Virus record (IMG/VR): IMGVR_UViG_3300024518_002904
Coordinates: 1 to 21,089 of that record
DNA from: a virus
Strand: one strand, 5' to 3'
Length of the DNA stretch: 21,089 nucleotides
In this document: one piece after another, positions 1 to 7,652 of the stretch
Numbering within the stretch: the stretch's first letter is position 1
How the letters are laid out: every line of letters starts with the position of its first letter
Notes under the pieces: generated by a model
Database searches by the model: none
Told to the model about the DNA's origin: nothing
The model's input: only the letters and a program-made list of their open reading frames with translations
Program-made: the position numbers and the translations under genes

Positions 1-207
1 AACGCTTGCCGCTGGATCTGGGAATTGCCAAGCTGTTCTGCCGCCAATTGAAATATTCGCATTTACACTCAGCACTTCTACGGCTGAAGATGAGCCTATT
101 GTATCTATGAAATCTTCGCAATTATGTTGTATTACTAATCCGTCTGTTATTAGCTGTGTGGTTGAGTGAAGAGTGCCGGCAAAAAAGCCCATTGGTGTTA
201 TAAACAT
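1..207 (-). CDS. Unrecognised protein, N-terminal 69 residues only (gene runs off the left edge)
   Basis: An open frame starts at the ATG at 207-205 and continues to the window edge, so only the N-terminus is visible. The protein begins MFITPMGFFAGTLHSTTQL. A strong ribosome binding site (AAAAGGAG, about 10 bases upstream) fixes the start. The visible part is rich in Ser, Thr, Ile and Val and contains a segment like VLSVNANISIGGRTAWQF, which suggests beta structure. It follows the fibre-like gene at 251-1105 after 43 bases and is probably in the same transcript. I recognise no family. Its position and composition make a virion (tail or fibre) protein the likeliest guess, but that is inference. 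Confidence 0.6.
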   Translation of the reverse strand, partial: MFITPMGFFAGTLHSTTQLITDGLVIQHNCEDFIDTIGSSSAVEVLSVNANISIGGRTAWQFPDPAASV

Positions 208-250
208 TAATCTATGTCTCCTTTTGTTTATGATTTGAAATTTGTTTTTT

Positions 251-1105
251 TTAGCTGAAATTCAAACTAGCAGCGATATAATATTTTACTCCGTCATAAA
301 AAATGGATAACATATCTTCTGCGCTGGCGGCTGTAGACAGGGTAACGGCTGTCCCTCCGGCTTTTTTAAAATCTGCCCCCAAGGTGAGGGTTCTTCCGCC
401 GGTTGAGTCCTGCTTAATTTTAAGCATATATGTTCCCGGTGCAACATTAGTAACAGAGTTGAGTGTTAAATTTCCCGTTGCAACGAGCGAGGCGCAGTTT
501 CCCAATTGTGCATCCCACGAGATAGCTCCGGAGACATTTCCCAAACTTTGGTGCTTTGTCATACCCAGAACATTATCAGACAAAGAAACTTCAATAGAAT
601 TACCAGAACCAGCTTGGGCAATAGCCATCTCGCCTCCAGACTTAGCTGAAATTCTTTTAAAAGTCATCGCTCCGGATGCAACGGATCCCAGTACGGACTC
701 ACCTTCTGCCGTGCCTCCCAGGCTAGTAATATTAGTAATTGCCTCTGAAGTGTCACCGGTCACAATTCCCGATGAAGATTGAGCCTTTACCAAGGTAGAG
801 GATGCTGCCGTAGAAGTCAGGGATACCCTATCATATGTTGTGACATTTAATGTGCCCTTGATTTTTAATTCGGTACCGCCTACGACGGTGTCCAAATCTG
901 ATTGCGGGCCAACATATCCAATAACCTCCCAGAGACCATCGGAAATTTTTCTTCCGTAAACTTTCACCATGACACGACTCAAGATAGCCAATTCGCTCTC
1001 TCCAGACGCATCGATGTTCGCAGCATAATTTTCGAGCGTGTGATCCACACTGCCGTCAACCTGCGCTATTAAACTGTTGGGCCCTAACCCTAAAACTTGT
1101 GCCAT
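251..1105 (-). CDS. Beta-rich fibre-like virion protein (284 aa)
   Basis: The 284-residue protein starts MAQVLGLGPNSLIAQVDG and has an AGGAGG ribosome binding site just upstream of the ATG. It is rich in Gly, Ser, Thr, Ala and Val. The last 80 residues (LTLNSVTNVAPGTYMLKI, then a GGRTLTLGADFKKAGG segment and a final IFYDGVKYYIAAS) look like the C-terminal beta domain common in phage fibre and receptor-binding proteins. No enzyme motif is visible. It comes after the second gp14-like gene, separated by 83 bases that hold a small hairpin and a CTATTTAT element, so it may start a new transcript. Fibre, spike or decoration roles are all possible; the beta-rich structural character is reasonably clear, the exact job is not. 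Confidence 0.7.
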   Translation of the reverse strand: MAQVLGLGPNSLIAQVDGSVDHTLENYAANIDASGESELAILSRVMVKVYGRKISDGLWEVIGYVGPQSDLDTVVGGTELKIKGTLNVTTYDRVSLTSTAASSTLVKAQSSSGIVTGDTSEAITNITSLGGTAEGESVLGSVASGAMTFKRISAKSGGEMAIAQAGSGNSIEVSLSDNVLGMTKHQSLGNVSGAISWDAQLGNCASLVATGNLTLNSVTNVAPGTYMLKIKQDSTGGRTLTLGADFKKAGGTAVTLSTAASAEDMLSIFYDGVKYYIAASLNFS

Positions 1106-1146
1106 CCTCTTACCTCCTGGTGCTTTTTTATTTGCACATTTTCATT

Positions 1147-1154
1147 ATAAATAG
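1147..1154 (-). promoter_or_regulatory. CTATTTAT element upstream of the 284-aa gene
   Basis: The sense strand reads CTATTTATAATG, 49 bases upstream of the ATG at 1105. It is an exact copy of an octamer found upstream of three other genes in this window. It may be a late-promoter core. It directly abuts the hairpin at 1154-1168, sharing one base. Function is inferred only from recurrence and position. Confidence 0.4.
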
Positions 1155-1168
1155 GCTCCGCTGGAGCC
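1154..1168 (-). terminator. Small GC-rich hairpin after the second gp14-like gene
   Basis: The sequence GGCTCC-AGC-GGAGCC (sense strand) forms a perfect 6-bp stem with a 3-base loop, 20 bases past the stop of the 281-aa gene. It is followed by TATTTATAAT, a poor U-tract, so termination would be weak or partial. It could instead stabilise the 3' end of the upstream mRNA. Confidence 0.4.
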
Positions 1169-1188
1169 AAACGATGTAAAAGTTTTAT

Positions 1189-2034
1189 TTAAACTAGCGT
1201 TAAAATCTCCAAGATCAATCGCGTGTCGGCGGAGATTTCAAAGTTTGTAAATATGTCGCCACAATGAATATAAAATTCGCCAGTAAGACTACTATCTGTC
1301 AATAATTGTCTCAAGCCATCATCATAGATTGCTGTCTTTTCCAAAATTATAGTCTCTGTGACTCCGAGCAACGACTTTACAGATGAGCCGGCAGGTATTG
1401 TTGCATAAGTTTCCGGAGTGGTATAAACAACCCTAACAACATTTCCCGATATGGGGGATGATGGTGAAGATGGCGAAGATGGCGACGATGTTGTGGTGGT
1501 GTCAGATGTTGTGGCCACTAAGGAGGCCTGGACATCCTCCGGTAAAACACTCAAATTAATTAAACCTCTCCTTGTCCTTATACACTTTGCCTCAATTTGA
1601 AATAGGTGATTAACTTGTCCGAAAAGCTGCCTGTCTTCCAAAAGCGAGACGATTTCGAAAAAAGATGAGCCATATTGTATATAATCTCCCTCCCTAACAT
1701 ATAAATTTTGATCTTCAAAGAGTCTACGTTCATGAAATCTAACAATTATAGAGTATGTTTTATCTAATCCAAAATTATCTGTTGTTGTGTTGATCCCCTC
1801 AAATTCAACCAAAGCATATACTCTAACTGGTGGTAAGAAGCATTTTTCTATTGCCTCGCCATAAAGTGGGTGGAAATTTGTTCTTTCCATTGATATTGGT
1901 AAGTAAGTGATCGCCTGACCCTCTACTCTTTCTAACAATTCATCATTGACCTGTTTTACTAAGTCTCGCTCTTTTTGTCCGAAAAATAACGGAGGCGGGG
2001 GGTTTGATGGTTTCGTCCATTTATTGTCTGCCAT
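1189..2034 (-). CDS. T4 gp14-like neck protein, second copy with C-terminal extension (281 aa)
   Basis: Residues 1-165 are about two-thirds identical to the protein encoded just upstream (2047-2550), including the shared start MADNKWTKPSNPPPPLF. The core resembles T4 gp14: the YVREGDYIQYGSSFFEIV segment corresponds to the EGDLIYFP..NSLFEI region, followed by an LFGQ..H.FQIEAKC segment. In T4, gp14 is a neck protein that acts with gp13 at the head-tail junction. This copy adds about 115 residues: a Thr/Ser/Pro linker (178-195, with SSP repeats) and a C-terminal domain (196-281) that I do not recognise. The gene lies 12 bases after its paralogue. The gp14 assignment is from memory of the T4 sequence; the paralogy is directly visible. 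Confidence 0.78.
   Translation of the reverse strand: MADNKWTKPSNPPPPLFFGQKERDLVKQVNDELLERVEGQAITYLPISMERTNFHPLYGEAIEKCFLPPVRVYALVEFEGINTTTDNFGLDKTYSIIVRFHERRLFEDQNLYVREGDYIQYGSSFFEIVSLLEDRQLFGQVNHLFQIEAKCIRTRRGLINLSVLPEDVQASLVATTSDTTTTSSPSSPSSPSSPISGNVVRVVYTTPETYATIPAGSSVKSLLGVTETIILEKTAIYDDGLRQLLTDSSLTGEFYIHCGDIFTNFEISADTRLILEILTLV
1460..1486 (-). repeat. Three tandem 9-bp repeats encoding the Ser-Ser-Pro linker
   Basis: On the plus strand the unit GATGG(T/C)GA(A/C) occurs three times in a row, with a degenerate fourth copy before it. It encodes the SSP repeats that join the gp14-like domain to the extra C-terminal domain of the 281-aa protein. Repeat slippage could change linker length. 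Confidence 0.8.
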
Positions 2035-2046
2035 TAATATTTTTTC

Positions 2047-2550
2047 CTATTTGGAATCCAAGACTTTCAAATCTATTAATCCCTTTCTAGCGTGTATACA
2101 TTTTGCAATTATTTGAAATTTATGCTCAATTTGTCCGAATAATTGTCTATTATCTTCCAAACTTACGATCTCAAATAGAGTATCTCCATATAAAACAAAG
2201 TCCCCCTCTCTCACATATGTATCTTGATCTTCTTGTAGTCGTCTTTGGTGAAAATTAATTGTTATAGTGTGTTCCTTATCTAAACCATAATTTTCAGTTT
2301 TTGTTTTTATTCCCCCGAATTCAACTAACGCATATACTCTTATTGGCGGTAAAAAGCTTTTTTGTACAGCCTCGCCATAAAGTGGATGAAAGTTTGTTCT
2401 CTCGACAGATACTGGTATATAGAGAATACTCTGACCAATGACCCTTTCCAGCAATTCATCATTGACCTGCTTTACTAAGTCTCGCTCTTTTTCGCCAAGA
2501 AATAGGGGGGGAGGCGGATTTGATGGTTTTGTCCATTTATTATCTGCCAT
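2047..2550 (-). CDS. T4 gp14-like neck protein, first copy (167 aa)
   Basis: The 167-residue protein is the core-only version of the neighbouring 281-aa protein. It begins MADNKWTKPSNPPPPLF, with a proline-rich N-terminus, then ERTNFHPLYGEA, RVYALVEF, YVREGDFVLYGDTLFEIV and RQLFGQ segments. The latter part matches the layout of T4 gp14, the neck protein that acts with gp13 to close the filled head and receive the tail. It is shorter than T4 gp14 (256 aa as I recall). It sits 3 bases after the gp15-like gene. With gp13-like and gp15-like genes immediately upstream, the context supports a head-tail connector role. It could alternatively be called a generic neck protein. Confidence 0.8.
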   Translation of the reverse strand: MADNKWTKPSNPPPPLFLGEKERDLVKQVNDELLERVIGQSILYIPVSVERTNFHPLYGEAVQKSFLPPIRVYALVEFGGIKTKTENYGLDKEHTITINFHQRRLQEDQDTYVREGDFVLYGDTLFEIVSLEDNRQLFGQIEHKFQIIAKCIHARKGLIDLKVLDSK

Positions 2551-2553
2551 GGC

Positions 2554-3420
2554 TTAATATTCCTTTTTATCTCCGAAAATTACTCTCTCGCGGGTGAATC
2601 TCAATTCTGCTGCCGACTCACGAATTGTAATTTTTGGCTGTGGATCATTTTTATCTGAACCTATTATATATCCGAGGACTTTTAAATTTATTGTTGTTAT
2701 AAATTTTCTCTCTTCTTCTTGTAAATTTGATATATTATTATCTAAGGAAAATTGTCCCTCAATAAATCCCTCAAATCTATGCCCGTCCCTATTTATAAAA
2801 AAATTATTTATTTGGCCGGTAGATGCTACAAATGGTGCAAATATTTCATTCATCTGCTGTTGATATTCCGTATTGATGGTAACTTTGTAATTTGCAACAA
2901 CGTAGGTTGGGATTGGTATTGTCATTATTTCATAAACAATTTTTTTATTTTCAAATGGGTAGGTTTGCTGATTAAACCTGCGTCGGGAGTCTGCGTTCGC
3001 AAAATTGGATGTTTTCTCCTGCTGTATGCGCCTCGCAATTGTTATTGTGCCCCCCTTGGCATCATTTTGACGCGGAATGTGTGACCAAGCAACCCCCCTC
3101 ATGTTGGGGTCTTTTATTAAAGATTCTCGCTCGATACTCATCACGGGCAGAGTAAAAATATTATCTTTATTTCTCAGTTCCTTATTATCTTTAATTTGAT
3201 ATGATCTTTCAGCCATTGACCAAATTATTGGAACTTTTCTCCAGCCCTCGTTTGTTGAACAAAAGATATTTAATTTTTCATTCACCCAGTCATAAAGAGC
3301 ATAGTCTATTGTCTCAATGGTGGAGGGCATAAAGGAAATCTCTTTCAGGGCCGGGGATGCTTCACCCTTCGTTGGATAATATGGCCTATAATCATCATAT
3401 TTTTCTTTTTTGCTACTCAT
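2554..3420 (-). CDS. T4 gp15-like tail sheath stabiliser / tail completion protein (288 aa)
   Basis: The pattern matches T4 gp15, the hexameric protein that caps the contracted-tail sheath and tube and docks to the neck. Residues near 60 read WRKVPIIWSMAERSYQIK (T4 has a VPITYASKE segment). The middle holds FTLPVMSIERESLIKDP, then IVYEIMTIPIPTYVVANY (T4: MIYELSIFTRYEDD) and a C-terminal ERKFITTINLKVLGYI strand (T4: RIEWSLTFEVNGW). The length of 288 is close to T4's 272. The gene lies between gp13-like and gp14-like genes with 6-base and 3-base gaps, so the four neck genes probably share one mRNA. T4 gp3, the tail tube terminator, is a less likely alternative. Confidence 0.85.
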   Translation of the reverse strand: MSSKKEKYDDYRPYYPTKGEASPALKEISFMPSTIETIDYALYDWVNEKLNIFCSTNEGWRKVPIIWSMAERSYQIKDNKELRNKDNIFTLPVMSIERESLIKDPNMRGVAWSHIPRQNDAKGGTITIARRIQQEKTSNFANADSRRRFNQQTYPFENKKIVYEIMTIPIPTYVVANYKVTINTEYQQQMNEIFAPFVASTGQINNFFINRDGHRFEGFIEGQFSLDNNISNLQEEERKFITTINLKVLGYIIGSDKNDPQPKITIRESAAELRFTRERVIFGDKKEY

Positions 3421-3426
3421 AATATT

Positions 3427-4695
3427 TTATCCCTGAAAAATCAACATCGGTACTAATTTTTGTATGTTCTCGACAGCCTGCGCCTTTTCGGCGTCTGATT
3501 TGGCGATAGCCGAATATGTCAACTGATCAAGTATTTCTTTTAATTCTGTTCTCAATGCCCCTTGTTCTGTTTGGGCCTGACTCAACAATTCCGATGCATT
3601 TAGGGTTACTGATTCTCCAGGAATCGGTATTGTCTGGAATTTTCCCCTAATTTGACCAAGAGTCTCTTTTGATAATGCTAATGCAAATCTTCGAATCCAC
3701 TGTTTTCCTATTGAATTAATATTATTATATGGAATATTGTCAAATGGAATTGTGTTCATATTATTAATTCCATCGGTTCCATTATCAAAATCCTCATTAT
3801 TCTCCCACGGTGCTGGAATTACAGAGAACTCCACCCACATAAAGCGGTAAGAACTCAACAACTGTGGTTCTGGGAAAATCCTTAATTTATTATTTTTTAA
3901 TTCGTATGAATAATGAGACAACCTTGTCCATAAATGGTCTTCGTAAGCTTTTGCTTGCAATTTATTTTGCCAGACAGGAATCACCTCAAAAGATGAATCA
4001 TCTGTATATTGGCCATAATACAACAAGTTTCCAACAACATTGAGACCACCATAATAACCAAAAAATCTCCACATTGCAGAGGGAGTTTTATAAAAAACCT
4101 TCTTTACCAAGACCCTTTTATCTCCAATAATCCCAGCAAATGCTGCGGGATCTCCATTTGGTTGTGTCCCGGTTGCCGAAGATCCTGAAATAATTGCTTG
4201 CAAATCGTAATCTTGCTGCCCCTCTTTTAACTCGAATGAAGCAGAATAAATTGGAATTGTTCCACCAATATTTGCCTCGAAAGAGAAGCCGTCCGAAACC
4301 CTTCTTGCGTATTCGAACATGACGCGAGGAAATTTTAAATTGACATTTTCGGGGCCCGTTTTTCTTTCCCCCTCATGATCAAATGTTCCCGTGGTTTGCC
4401 CCAGAACGTCCGATAAAATGTTCTTCGATTGATGAAGGTTTACTAAATAACTATATTCTAACACCGCCTCTTGATAATTCGCGTAAACATTTTCTGCTTT
4501 TAATTCTATATCTAAAACGTCGCCGCCCAGCTTTCTATATGTGTACGAAACCTGCTCTGTCGCTCCCGATAAAAAATCTGTTGAATCACTATAAACACTC
4601 AGCGGCAGACTATCTGCGACCTCCAATATACTGCCAGTTGATGGCAAAATTGATTTGCTTGACTGACTAGCCGGGGTTAGGGTGGGTAGTGCCAT
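3427..4695 (-). CDS. T4 gp13-like neck / head completion protein (422 aa)
   Basis: This resembles T4 gp13, a neck protein needed to complete the filled head and attach the tail. Near the N-terminus LGGDVLDIELKAENVYANYQ matches T4's [20 protein letters not shown]. Near the C-terminus QWIRRFALALSKETLGQIRG, then an IPIPG.SVTLNASELLSQAQ segment and GALRTELKE match T4's RWVKDYATALAKELNGQI and the following ALREEL segment. At 422 residues it is longer than T4's 309; extra sequence lies in the middle and at the C-terminus. The AGGAG ribosome binding site and ATG at 4695 follow a strong terminator and a CTACTTAA element, so it probably heads its own neck-gene transcript. Confidence 0.87.
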   Translation of the reverse strand: MALPTLTPASQSSKSILPSTGSILEVADSLPLSVYSDSTDFLSGATEQVSYTYRKLGGDVLDIELKAENVYANYQEAVLEYSYLVNLHQSKNILSDVLGQTTGTFDHEGERKTGPENVNLKFPRVMFEYARRVSDGFSFEANIGGTIPIYSASFELKEGQQDYDLQAIISGSSATGTQPNGDPAAFAGIIGDKRVLVKKVFYKTPSAMWRFFGYYGGLNVVGNLLYYGQYTDDSSFEVIPVWQNKLQAKAYEDHLWTRLSHYSYELKNNKLRIFPEPQLLSSYRFMWVEFSVIPAPWENNEDFDNGTDGINNMNTIPFDNIPYNNINSIGKQWIRRFALALSKETLGQIRGKFQTIPIPGESVTLNASELLSQAQTEQGALRTELKEILDQLTYSAIAKSDAEKAQAVENIQKLVPMLIFQG

Positions 4696-4713
4696 AATAT
4701 AAGTTCTCCTGCT

Positions 4714-4721
4714 TTAAGTAG
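4714..4721 (-). promoter_or_regulatory. CTACTTAA element, variant of the recurring CTATTTAT motif
   Basis: It lies 26 bases upstream of the gp13-like ATG and just downstream of the strong terminator at 4729-4762. A promoter is expected here if the terminator is efficient, which supports the variant motif. It differs from CTATTTAT at two positions. Confidence 0.35.
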
Positions 4722-4728
4722 TTTTCAT

Positions 4729-4762
4729 AAACACAAAACCCCTCCACAAATTTGTGGAGGGG
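4729..4762 (-). terminator. Rho-independent terminator after the major capsid gene
   Basis: A perfect 24-base palindrome (CCCCTCCACAAA followed by its reverse complement) lies at 4739-4762, 30 bases past the capsid stop codon. On the minus strand it is followed directly by TTTTGTGTTT. A long GC-rich stem with a T-rich tail in gene direction is a classic intrinsic terminator. It separates capsid from neck genes. Confidence 0.9.
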
Positions 4763-4792
4763 CGTCATTTAACTTCAATAGGAGGTTAAATT

Positions 4793-6520
4793 TTAGATAA
4801 GATCCTGGACAATAACCAATCCGTACATATCTGGTCGTACCATCTTCTTGGCATAACGAGTCATGACGCCTTTACGCGGCACGAAGTCCTCGGTACCGAA
4901 AATGGTAGGAGTCATCTGGAGAGGCACATACGGTGCGTATACATATCCGCTTTCGAGGAAAGAAGAACCTTTACGTCCTGCGAGAACAACGTTCCGTGGG
5001 AAGTAAGGATCGACGTAAACGTCAAACTTCTTGCTTAACGAGCCGATTTTAACAGCACCAACCTGACCACGATCATCATCGTGAGTCACAGCTCCACGGA
5101 ATCCAGCGGTGAACTCAAGAAGATTTGCAACTTCTGGTGAACACACCAAAAAGTTTGCGCCTCCACGGAGAGTCTTACGGTGAATTTGAGCCGAGACATC
5201 ATTGATGGTCTCAATCAAGGTTTCATACCATTCGCTGACATTGCCGGTGAAGTCTGGGAATCCAGCTGTAGGATCCAATGGAACTCCAGTTCCACGGTTC
5301 ACAAACTTACCAGGAAGTCTAGACCAGAACAAGGTTTCAGCGGTTGCACCCTTTACGAGATCTTCCAAGATTTCTTGGTCGATTTCAAGAGCGATGTGCT
5401 CTGAAAGAACGCTTGTCAACTCAACTTCGGCATCCAAGTTATGGTATGCATTCAAATCTTGAGCCAATTCTGGCGTCCACTTAGCCTTGAGCTTCTTGGT
5501 TTTAGCCGTAACAGAAACCGAATCAACCTTGATGTCGATTTCAGGAATCTGACTTTCGTTCTCAAGTCCCCAAGTATCTAGGCCGACGACAGAGCCGAGG
5601 GCTCCTCCCTGATTCATGTTATCATCGATGACAAAAGTTGCGTCATCATCAGCAACAAGCGTGCCAGAAAGAGCAATGGTATCGGTACCATCGGCAACAA
5701 CAAACAAGATATTTCCTACAGTATTTGGATCGTCGCGAGTCAAGCGGCGGACCTGAGTAGTATCAACAACTCCGGCGTTATCAAGGGTAATAGTGACATA
5801 ATCCTTGATATTGAACTGATCTGCAGTAAGAGTACTCAGCGGAACAGAAACAACTGCTGCGGCTGTTCCAGAAGCAATATCCGGATCAAAACGCACCAAG
5901 CGATCTCCAAGGGCCGCGAGAGCTGTACCGGCAGGTCCTGTACCAGACCAAGCGCTACCATCTGTTGGCCCACCAACAGTACCAGAAGCCATAGATAGGC
6001 CGGTAAGGGTAAGTCCGCCAGTTACGGAGCCAGTAGGGCTTGAATAGCCGTTATTCAAGGAATAGTAGCTTTGTTCTGCAAGGTCTCCAGCGAGTGAAAC
6101 TCCGCCGGTGATTTGCTGACCAACAACGCCACCACCATGAATAGAATCTCCACGTCGATAATCAAGGCGTCCAGCCAATGGGCCGCCATAAGTAAAATCG
6201 AGGAAGAAAATGAGTCCCGCAGGGAGGCTCATGGGTTGAACGCTAACGAGATCGTTTGCGATCAGTCCGCCGAAAACTCGGCGAACAATTGGAAATGCGA
6301 CAGATGCGAAACCTTCCACATCACCGCCTGCCATTGAAGATGCTTCGCGAAGAAGCTCTTTGGCTTGATTTTCTAAAAGGCTTGCCATGCCGTGCTTTTT
6401 CCGTTCATCAGAAAGCCCCTCTAAAAGACCAGTTTGTTCCCACTTGTCAACAAGTGCTGCACCTTCCTTAGAGAGATCACGACGGACAATACCTTCGGTT
6501 AATTTATTTAAAATAGACAT
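4793..6520 (-). CDS. Major capsid protein, T4 gp23-like (575 aa)
   Basis: This is the major head subunit. The segment VSVQPMSLPAGLIFFLDFTYGG (residues about 97-118) matches the conserved gp23 region VQPM.GP.G..F....YG. The C-terminal part has YVYAPYVPLQ and RYAKKMVRPDMYGL, also typical of gp23. The N-terminal 60 residues are helical and charged and end in L57-R58-E59 followed by A60. This fits the gp21 protease site (L/I-x-E before A/G) that in T4 removes the first 65 residues. The gene follows the scaffold gene by 17 bases, has a GGAG ribosome binding site, and ends at a strong terminator. Codon choice looks less AT-biased than in the neighbours (many AAG and AAC codons), as expected for a very highly expressed protein. 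Confidence 0.96.
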   Translation of the reverse strand: MSILNKLTEGIVRRDLSKEGAALVDKWEQTGLLEGLSDERKKHGMASLLENQAKELLREASSMAGGDVEGFASVAFPIVRRVFGGLIANDLVSVQPMSLPAGLIFFLDFTYGGPLAGRLDYRRGDSIHGGGVVGQQITGGVSLAGDLAEQSYYSLNNGYSSPTGSVTGGLTLTGLSMASGTVGGPTDGSAWSGTGPAGTALAALGDRLVRFDPDIASGTAAAVVSVPLSTLTADQFNIKDYVTITLDNAGVVDTTQVRRLTRDDPNTVGNILFVVADGTDTIALSGTLVADDDATFVIDDNMNQGGALGSVVGLDTWGLENESQIPEIDIKVDSVSVTAKTKKLKAKWTPELAQDLNAYHNLDAEVELTSVLSEHIALEIDQEILEDLVKGATAETLFWSRLPGKFVNRGTGVPLDPTAGFPDFTGNVSEWYETLIETINDVSAQIHRKTLRGGANFLVCSPEVANLLEFTAGFRGAVTHDDDRGQVGAVKIGSLSKKFDVYVDPYFPRNVVLAGRKGSSFLESGYVYAPYVPLQMTPTIFGTEDFVPRKGVMTRYAKKMVRPDMYGLVIVQDLI

Positions 6521-6537
6521 ATTTTCAAAATCTCCTT

Positions 6538-7551
6538 TTATGGTTGTCTGTTTTTCTTTATTCCAGCTAAAATCTGCATACGATCCACCACAGGTGTATC
6601 TTTGCTTCTTTTTGCCTTTCTAGGTAAAGTGGCAGAGGGTCTTTCGATGGTCTCGCGTAGTGATTGTGGCTGTGCTCTACCTGTTACACTTCCCACTGCG
6701 CCTTTCAGAGTTTCAAATATTACCTTTGCTTCTTCGATCGAATCGGATTTTGACAGAGTATCAACAATTTTAGATTTTTGTCGCTCATTCAGGGAGGTAT
6801 CTACTAAAATCCTATTCGTATAAATTAATCTCGCGTTAGAGAGATTAACCTTTTCAATGTTTTCTTTAAATGTTTTTAACGCCATTATCATTTTGGCGCT
6901 CTTTTCTTTGAGAGTTTTATTTTCTTCAGAAAGTCTTTCACCAGCATCGATCAACGCTTTTACCTGCTCTTTTGCTTGTGTTGCCGATCTTCTAGCTAGC
7001 TCCATCTCTTCTTTATAATTCATAATATCTTCTGGAGTTCCTGCCCACCCTTCTTTTTCCGGATGGATATCTACGACTAGTTCTTCCAAAATTTCATCTA
7101 AATCTGCTATATCTAAATCAATTTCCTCTTCCAGTGTCGCATCAACGGAAACAGAAGAGATTTCATCTTCCTCGGAACGAGATGGCACACCAGTTGAGAC
7201 ATCGTCAGCAACATCCTCATGGGAAGATGCATCACCGACAAGTTCTTCATCTATTTCAGCTAGGGCCTCGGACATTTCTTTCAATTCTTCCATGCTTAGG
7301 ACAATTTCGCTGTCCGATGCAGTTTCGTCTGCAGAGCCGGCAAGAGGAATATTGTCCTCAAGAGAAGAAGAAATAGATGCAGATGTATCTTCTCCAGAAA
7401 TATCAAATTCTTCCTCTTGTTCCAAGAGGTTTTCCACAGCTTCTTTAATATCCGTAGAATACTTGCTTAAAATTGCAGATTCTGCGTTCTTTATGGCGGC
7501 CTCTTTTAAGGCTGAGGCATCAACTATTGCTTGTTCCAATAATGAAGACAT
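6538..7551 (-). CDS. Prohead core scaffold protein, T4 gp22-like (337 aa)
   Basis: An acidic, helix-rich protein directly upstream of the capsid gene, the standard place of gp22, which forms the internal core on which gp23 assembles. Residues 45-165 are very Glu/Asp/Ser-rich; residues 180-250 look like coiled coil. The C-terminal part has SLNERQKSKIVDTLSKSDSI followed by EEAKVIFETL, a pattern I associate with gp22-like proteins of T4-like phages, and a basic tail. Several sites fit the prohead protease rule (L15-K-E before A18, I35-K-E before A38, I-E-E before A in the C-terminal part), in line with T4, where gp22 is degraded to peptides during maturation. An AT-rich 101-base leader carries a CTATTTAT element. 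Confidence 0.88.
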   Translation of the reverse strand: MSSLLEQAIVDASALKEAAIKNAESAILSKYSTDIKEAVENLLEQEEEFDISGEDTSASISSSLEDNIPLAGSADETASDSEIVLSMEELKEMSEALAEIDEELVGDASSHEDVADDVSTGVPSRSEEDEISSVSVDATLEEEIDLDIADLDEILEELVVDIHPEKEGWAGTPEDIMNYKEEMELARRSATQAKEQVKALIDAGERLSEENKTLKEKSAKMIMALKTFKENIEKVNLSNARLIYTNRILVDTSLNERQKSKIVDTLSKSDSIEEAKVIFETLKGAVGSVTGRAQPQSLRETIERPSATLPRKAKRSKDTPVVDRMQILAGIKKNRQP

Positions 7552-7562
7552 TTATATTCTCC

Positions 7563-7624
7563 CTTTATAAAAATACTCAAAATAAATAGTTATTCAATTT
7601 ATAAAAAGACATATTTTTATAAAG
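7563..7624. repeat. Perfect 13-bp inverted repeat flanking a CTATTTAT element
   Basis: CTTTATAAAAATA at 7563-7575 is the exact reverse complement of TATTTTTATAAAG at 7612-7624. The 36-base spacer holds the CTATTTAT element (7582-7589) and another ATTTATAAAAAG stretch. It lies in the AT-rich gap before the scaffold gene. It could be an operator, a protein-binding site or an mRNA hairpin; AT-richness makes chance partly credible. Confidence 0.55.
7582..7589 (-). promoter_or_regulatory. CTATTTAT element upstream of the scaffold gene
   Basis: This is an exact copy of the recurring octamer (sense strand ACTATTTATTTTG), 38 bases upstream of the scaffold ATG at 7551. In T4 the scaffold and capsid genes are transcribed late, so a late promoter is expected near here. 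Assignment as a promoter is inference. Confidence 0.42.
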
Positions 7625-7652
7625 AGCAAAAATGTATTTAAAAATTTATTAT

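Noticed and set aside
303-782. Plus-strand open frame of 159 codons opposite the fibre-like gene
   Set aside because: It is a shadow of the well-supported minus-strand gene, with no ribosome binding site and a protein composition without recognisable features. The same holds for the other plus-strand frames.
1146-1153. TATAAATA on the plus strand (also at 8406-8413), identical to the T4 late promoter
   Set aside because: Read in that direction it would drive transcription away from every gene in the window. I kept the sense-strand reading CTATTTAT as the candidate element and noted the relation.
3680-3705. TTCGAATCC-like strings (also near 18811 and 20143) suggesting a tRNA T-arm
   Set aside because: They lie in coding sequence and no acceptor stem or cloverleaf could be drawn around them.
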